From Ilumatobacter nonamiensis YM16-303 (lineage in GTDB: Bacteria; Actinomycetota; Acidimicrobiia; Acidimicrobiales; Ilumatobacteraceae), in the NCBI RefSeq assembly GCF_000350145.1, contig NZ_BAOL01000037.1:1-44474 (forward strand): DNA of 44,474 bases. Reading direction: 5' to 3'. Every line of letters starts with the position of its first letter. Position 1 is the first letter of the stretch. The position numbers and the translations under genes were made by a program. This document shows, piece after piece, positions 42,708 through 44,474 of the stretch. Under the pieces are notes generated by a model that had not been told where the DNA came from, searched no databases, and saw nothing but the letters and a program-made list of their open reading frames with translations.

Positions 42708-44135
42708 TCAGGACGCGAGTGGTCGGGCGAGTCGCTGGAGTACGTGGCGACGGATGCGTTCGAGTTCGATCGGATCAGGCATCTCGGGATGGTCGTCGGT
42801 CGCCGCGAACGTGGGTGGCCGGCAACCGACGGGCAACATGATCGTTCCATCGGCGCGGATGGTGAAGGTGCGCCCGTTGGTGGCTCGTCGCGATCGCCAT
42901 CGGTGCCGGTGTTTGTCGTTGTTGTGGCCGGCGCATCTGATCGCCGTGTTCCGCTGGTCGGTTCGGCCGCCGTCGACCCATCCGGTGGCGTGGTCGACCT
43001 GGCAGAAGTCGGCAGGCAGCGCGCAGCCGGGATGTTCACAGCCGGTGATCAGCAGCTTCGCTGCCTGGCGTGCGGATCCGGTGAACACTCGAGACTTCCG
43101 ACCGAGGTCGATCACGGTGCCCGCAGTGTCGACCACGACTCGGCGCACGTGGCCCGAGAGCGCGGCGCGCAGCACGTCGTGTGGATGGAGCTGTTGACCG
43201 CGAGTCGTTTCGCAGCGGGTGTCGGGATCGACGGACAGGGCGTCGAGGAGATCGGCGGGGTCGGTGGATCCGGTGAACGGGTTGATTCGATGCCCGTCGA
43301 GGTCCGTGGTGGCCGCGAGCCCGCTGTCGGCGAACAGACGGGCCCACGTGTCGGCATCGATCAGGATGTTCACGAGCGGATCGGTCTTCGCACCGGTCGC
43401 TGTGTCCGACGCAGCTGCTCTTCGGAAGATCGCGATGAGCGCGTCGTGCCGGCGCTGTTTGGGAGTGCGTGCGAGGTCGAACCCGTCTGAGGCATCGCCG
43501 TGCTCGGCGCGGCGGGCCGCGAGATCGGCCTGGAATTCGGCCTCGACGAATCGCTCGAAGATCGAGATCGCTTCCGCGGCAGCCAGCGGATCTCCGCCGT
43601 GGGCGTCGACCTTCAGGGTGCCGCCGACCTCGGACACGTGTGCGTCGCGGTGTTCGATCTGCTCGTCCCGTTCGTGGTGGGAGCCGTCGGTGTCGGCGGT
43701 CCGGATGAAGTGGTCGACGCAGGCGACGAACTCGCGATGCGGGAGCTGTTCGGCCTGCTCCAGGAGCATCGGAGCGAACGGTCCGACCTGATCCCGAACC
43801 CGGCGATTGCTCTGGATGCGCCCGAACTCGGTGGCTTGGGATCGACCGATGTGTCCGCCCGACCAGGCGTCTCCCAGGCCGTCGATCCGGTCGACGGCCT
43901 GGGAGAGCGAGCGGAGGCGCGACGCTTCACCCGTCGAGTAGTTGAGGGTGGCCCGCAGATAGGCAGCCATGGATCGATGACCGTCGGCCGCGTACAGGCG
44001 CCGGTGGTCGGCGACCGCCACCGCAGCGGCCAACTCCGCATCGAGTCGTCGCCGCTCCGATTCGTTGGCACGGATCCGCTCGTCGAGCGCTGCATCGGAC
44101 AAACCGACCAACTCTTCGACGAGATCGCTGAGCAT
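42708..44135 (-). CDS. DUF222/HNH endonuclease (13E12 repeat family type)
   Basis: A 475-residue protein. The N-terminal DUF222 (about 1-300) has ATLNYSTGEASRLRSLSQAV and similar helical segments. A C-terminal HNH domain starts with zinc-type Cys366 and Cys371 (CEHPGC), then DH (381-382), N396 and H404 (GHNND). The catalytic His, Asn and His are present. Such 13E12-like genes are numerous and mobile in actinobacterial genomes. ATG 44135 starts directly 6 bases after the TATACT box; an earlier start at 44174 lies in the promoter. A perfect LexA box between -35 and -10 indicates SOS control. The 123 bases after the DUF58 stop hold no gene. Confidence 0.9.
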   Translation of the reverse strand: MLSDLVEELVGLSDAALDERIRANESERRRLDAELAAAVAVADHRRLYAADGHRSMAAYLRATLNYSTGEASRLRSLSQAVDRIDGLGDAWSGGHIGRSQATEFGRIQSNRRVRDQVGPFAPMLLEQAEQLPHREFVACVDHFIRTADTDGSHHERDEQIEHRDAHVSEVGGTLKVDAHGGDPLAAAEAISIFERFVEAEFQADLAARRAEHGDASDGFDLARTPKQRRHDALIAIFRRAAASDTATGAKTDPLVNILIDADTWARLFADSGLAATTDLDGHRINPFTGSTDPADLLDALSVDPDTRCETTRGQQLHPHDVLRAALSGHVRRVVVDTAGTVIDLGRKSRVFTGSARQAAKLLITGCEHPGCALPADFCQVDHATGWVDGGRTDQRNTAIRCAGHNNDKHRHRWRSRRATNGRTFTIRADGTIMLPVGCRPPTFAATDDHPEMPDPIELERIRRHVLQRLARPLAS

Positions 44136-44141
44136 GACGAC

Positions 44142-44170
44142 AGTATAACGAACACACGTTCGACATGCAA
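44142..44170 (-). promoter_or_regulatory. HNH gene promoter: -35 TTGCAT, 17-bp spacer, -10 TATACT, leaderless
   Basis: On the minus strand TTGCAT (44170-44165), a 17-base spacer and TATACT (44147-44142) are followed by 6 bases and the ATG at 44135. This is the best sigma-70-type promoter in the window. Confidence 0.7.
44149..44162. promoter_or_regulatory. LexA (SOS) box CGAACACACGTTCG
   Basis: The 14 bases match the Gram-positive SOS consensus CGAACRNRYGTTCG at every position and lie wholly within the spacer of the HNH gene promoter. LexA bound here would occlude RNA polymerase. Known 13E12-family genes of mycobacteria are LexA-controlled, which fits. Confidence 0.8.
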
Positions 44171-44189
44171 CCATGCAGCGATTCGCTCG

Positions 44190-44342
44190 GGACTTTCCAT
44201 CGCCGAGGCCGCAGACAGCATCTGGGCCACCAACAGCGCCGAGGTCTATGTGCTGCTCACCGAGGAACGGGGCTGGACACCAAGGCGCTACGAACGATGG
44301 CTTGCCGAGAGCTGGTCGCGCCTGCTCCTTCCAGACGACTGA
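44190..44342 (+). pseudogene. 3' remnant of a TetR-family regulator gene
   Basis: The last 50 codons of this frame read SIAEAADSIWATNSAEVYVLLTEERGWTPRRYERWLAE in pieces: EAADSIWATNSAEVYVLL, ERGWTPRRYERWLAES and SRLLLPDD before the stop at 44342. These match the C-terminal helices usual in TetR-family regulators. There is no DNA-binding domain: the upstream DNA is the HNH gene promoter. It is most likely the end of a gene truncated when the HNH segment arrived. The remaining 44343-44474 shows no gene or site I can support. Confidence 0.6.
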
Positions 44343-44474
44343 GCGAACACTCCAGCAGACTTCGGCGCCGATGCGCGCGACCGGGGATCTGACAGGTCCC
44401 GCCGGCCTCGATGTGGCCTCCGCGACGTGGTTGTCAGGTGGGCGAGCGGTGTCCCCAGAAGCTCGGTTCGGTGA

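Overview
The window is about 44 kb of GC-rich DNA with densely packed genes on both strands and no rRNA, tRNA, CRISPR array or insertion sequence that I could find. Gene content (two form II CoxL-type molybdoenzymes, WS/DGAT wax-ester acyltransferases, a DUF222/HNH nuclease, the DUF4129-DUF4350-MoxR-DUF58 cluster, DXS) and the many promoters that place a TANNNT box 6-10 bases before the start codon point to an actinobacterium, plausibly an Acidimicrobiia (Ilumatobacter-like) chromosome. That placement is inference; no marker gene for taxonomy is present.

Layout. 1-3130: a palindrome at the left edge, then a short operon of a GT-C type membrane protein, a SAM methyltransferase and a flippase-like LPG-synthase-TM protein. 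3263-6633: a zinc uptake locus, with a Fur-family (Zur-like) regulator, znuC on the minus strand, and znuA-znuB on the plus strand. A 39-bp imperfect palindrome separates znuC from znuA and contains candidate promoter and start elements for both. 6706-10447: envelope glycolipid genes (GT2 transferase, second GT-C protein, PAP2/Aur1-like protein). 10515-14882: a minus-strand coxS-coxL-coxM operon (form II) ending in a dienelactone-hydrolase-like gene. 15085-19603: an AlkD-like gene, then two WS/DGAT acyltransferases around a GHSLGG lipase; the second acyltransferase has a degenerate HHxxxDG motif. 19712-21564: an MFS exporter divergent from a winged-helix regulator, with two matching operators between them. 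21630-24314: small membrane protein, HAD phosphatase, RCK potassium channel and an SRPBCC protein. 24301-26920: a DrrA-type ABC exporter (one ATPase, two permeases, all overlapping by 4 bases). 27025-30549: a PNPOx-like flavoprotein, then an unusual pair in which an orphan form II CoxL subunit is translationally coupled to an HD-domain protein of the PhnZ/MIOX oxygenase type. 30741-37124: Kup potassium uptake, SulP anion transporter, dxs and a methyltransferase. 37189-42584: a tightly overlapping plus-strand operon of a membrane protein, DUF4129, DUF4350, MoxR ATPase and DUF58. 42708-44342: a DUF222/HNH nuclease gene whose promoter spacer is occupied by a perfect consensus LexA (SOS) box, next to the 3' remnant of a TetR-family gene.

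Most noteworthy points: (i) the orphan CoxL + HD-oxygenase operon with a palindromic operator, a candidate undescribed oxidative pathway; (ii) the mirror-symmetric znuA/znuC control region; (iii) the three in-frame 51-bp tandem repeats that build ZnuA's histidine/acid loop; (iv) the SOS box on the HNH gene beside a truncated TetR gene; (v) the paired operators of the MFS/regulator locus; (vi) a recurrent leaderless-promoter layout seen at twelve genes.
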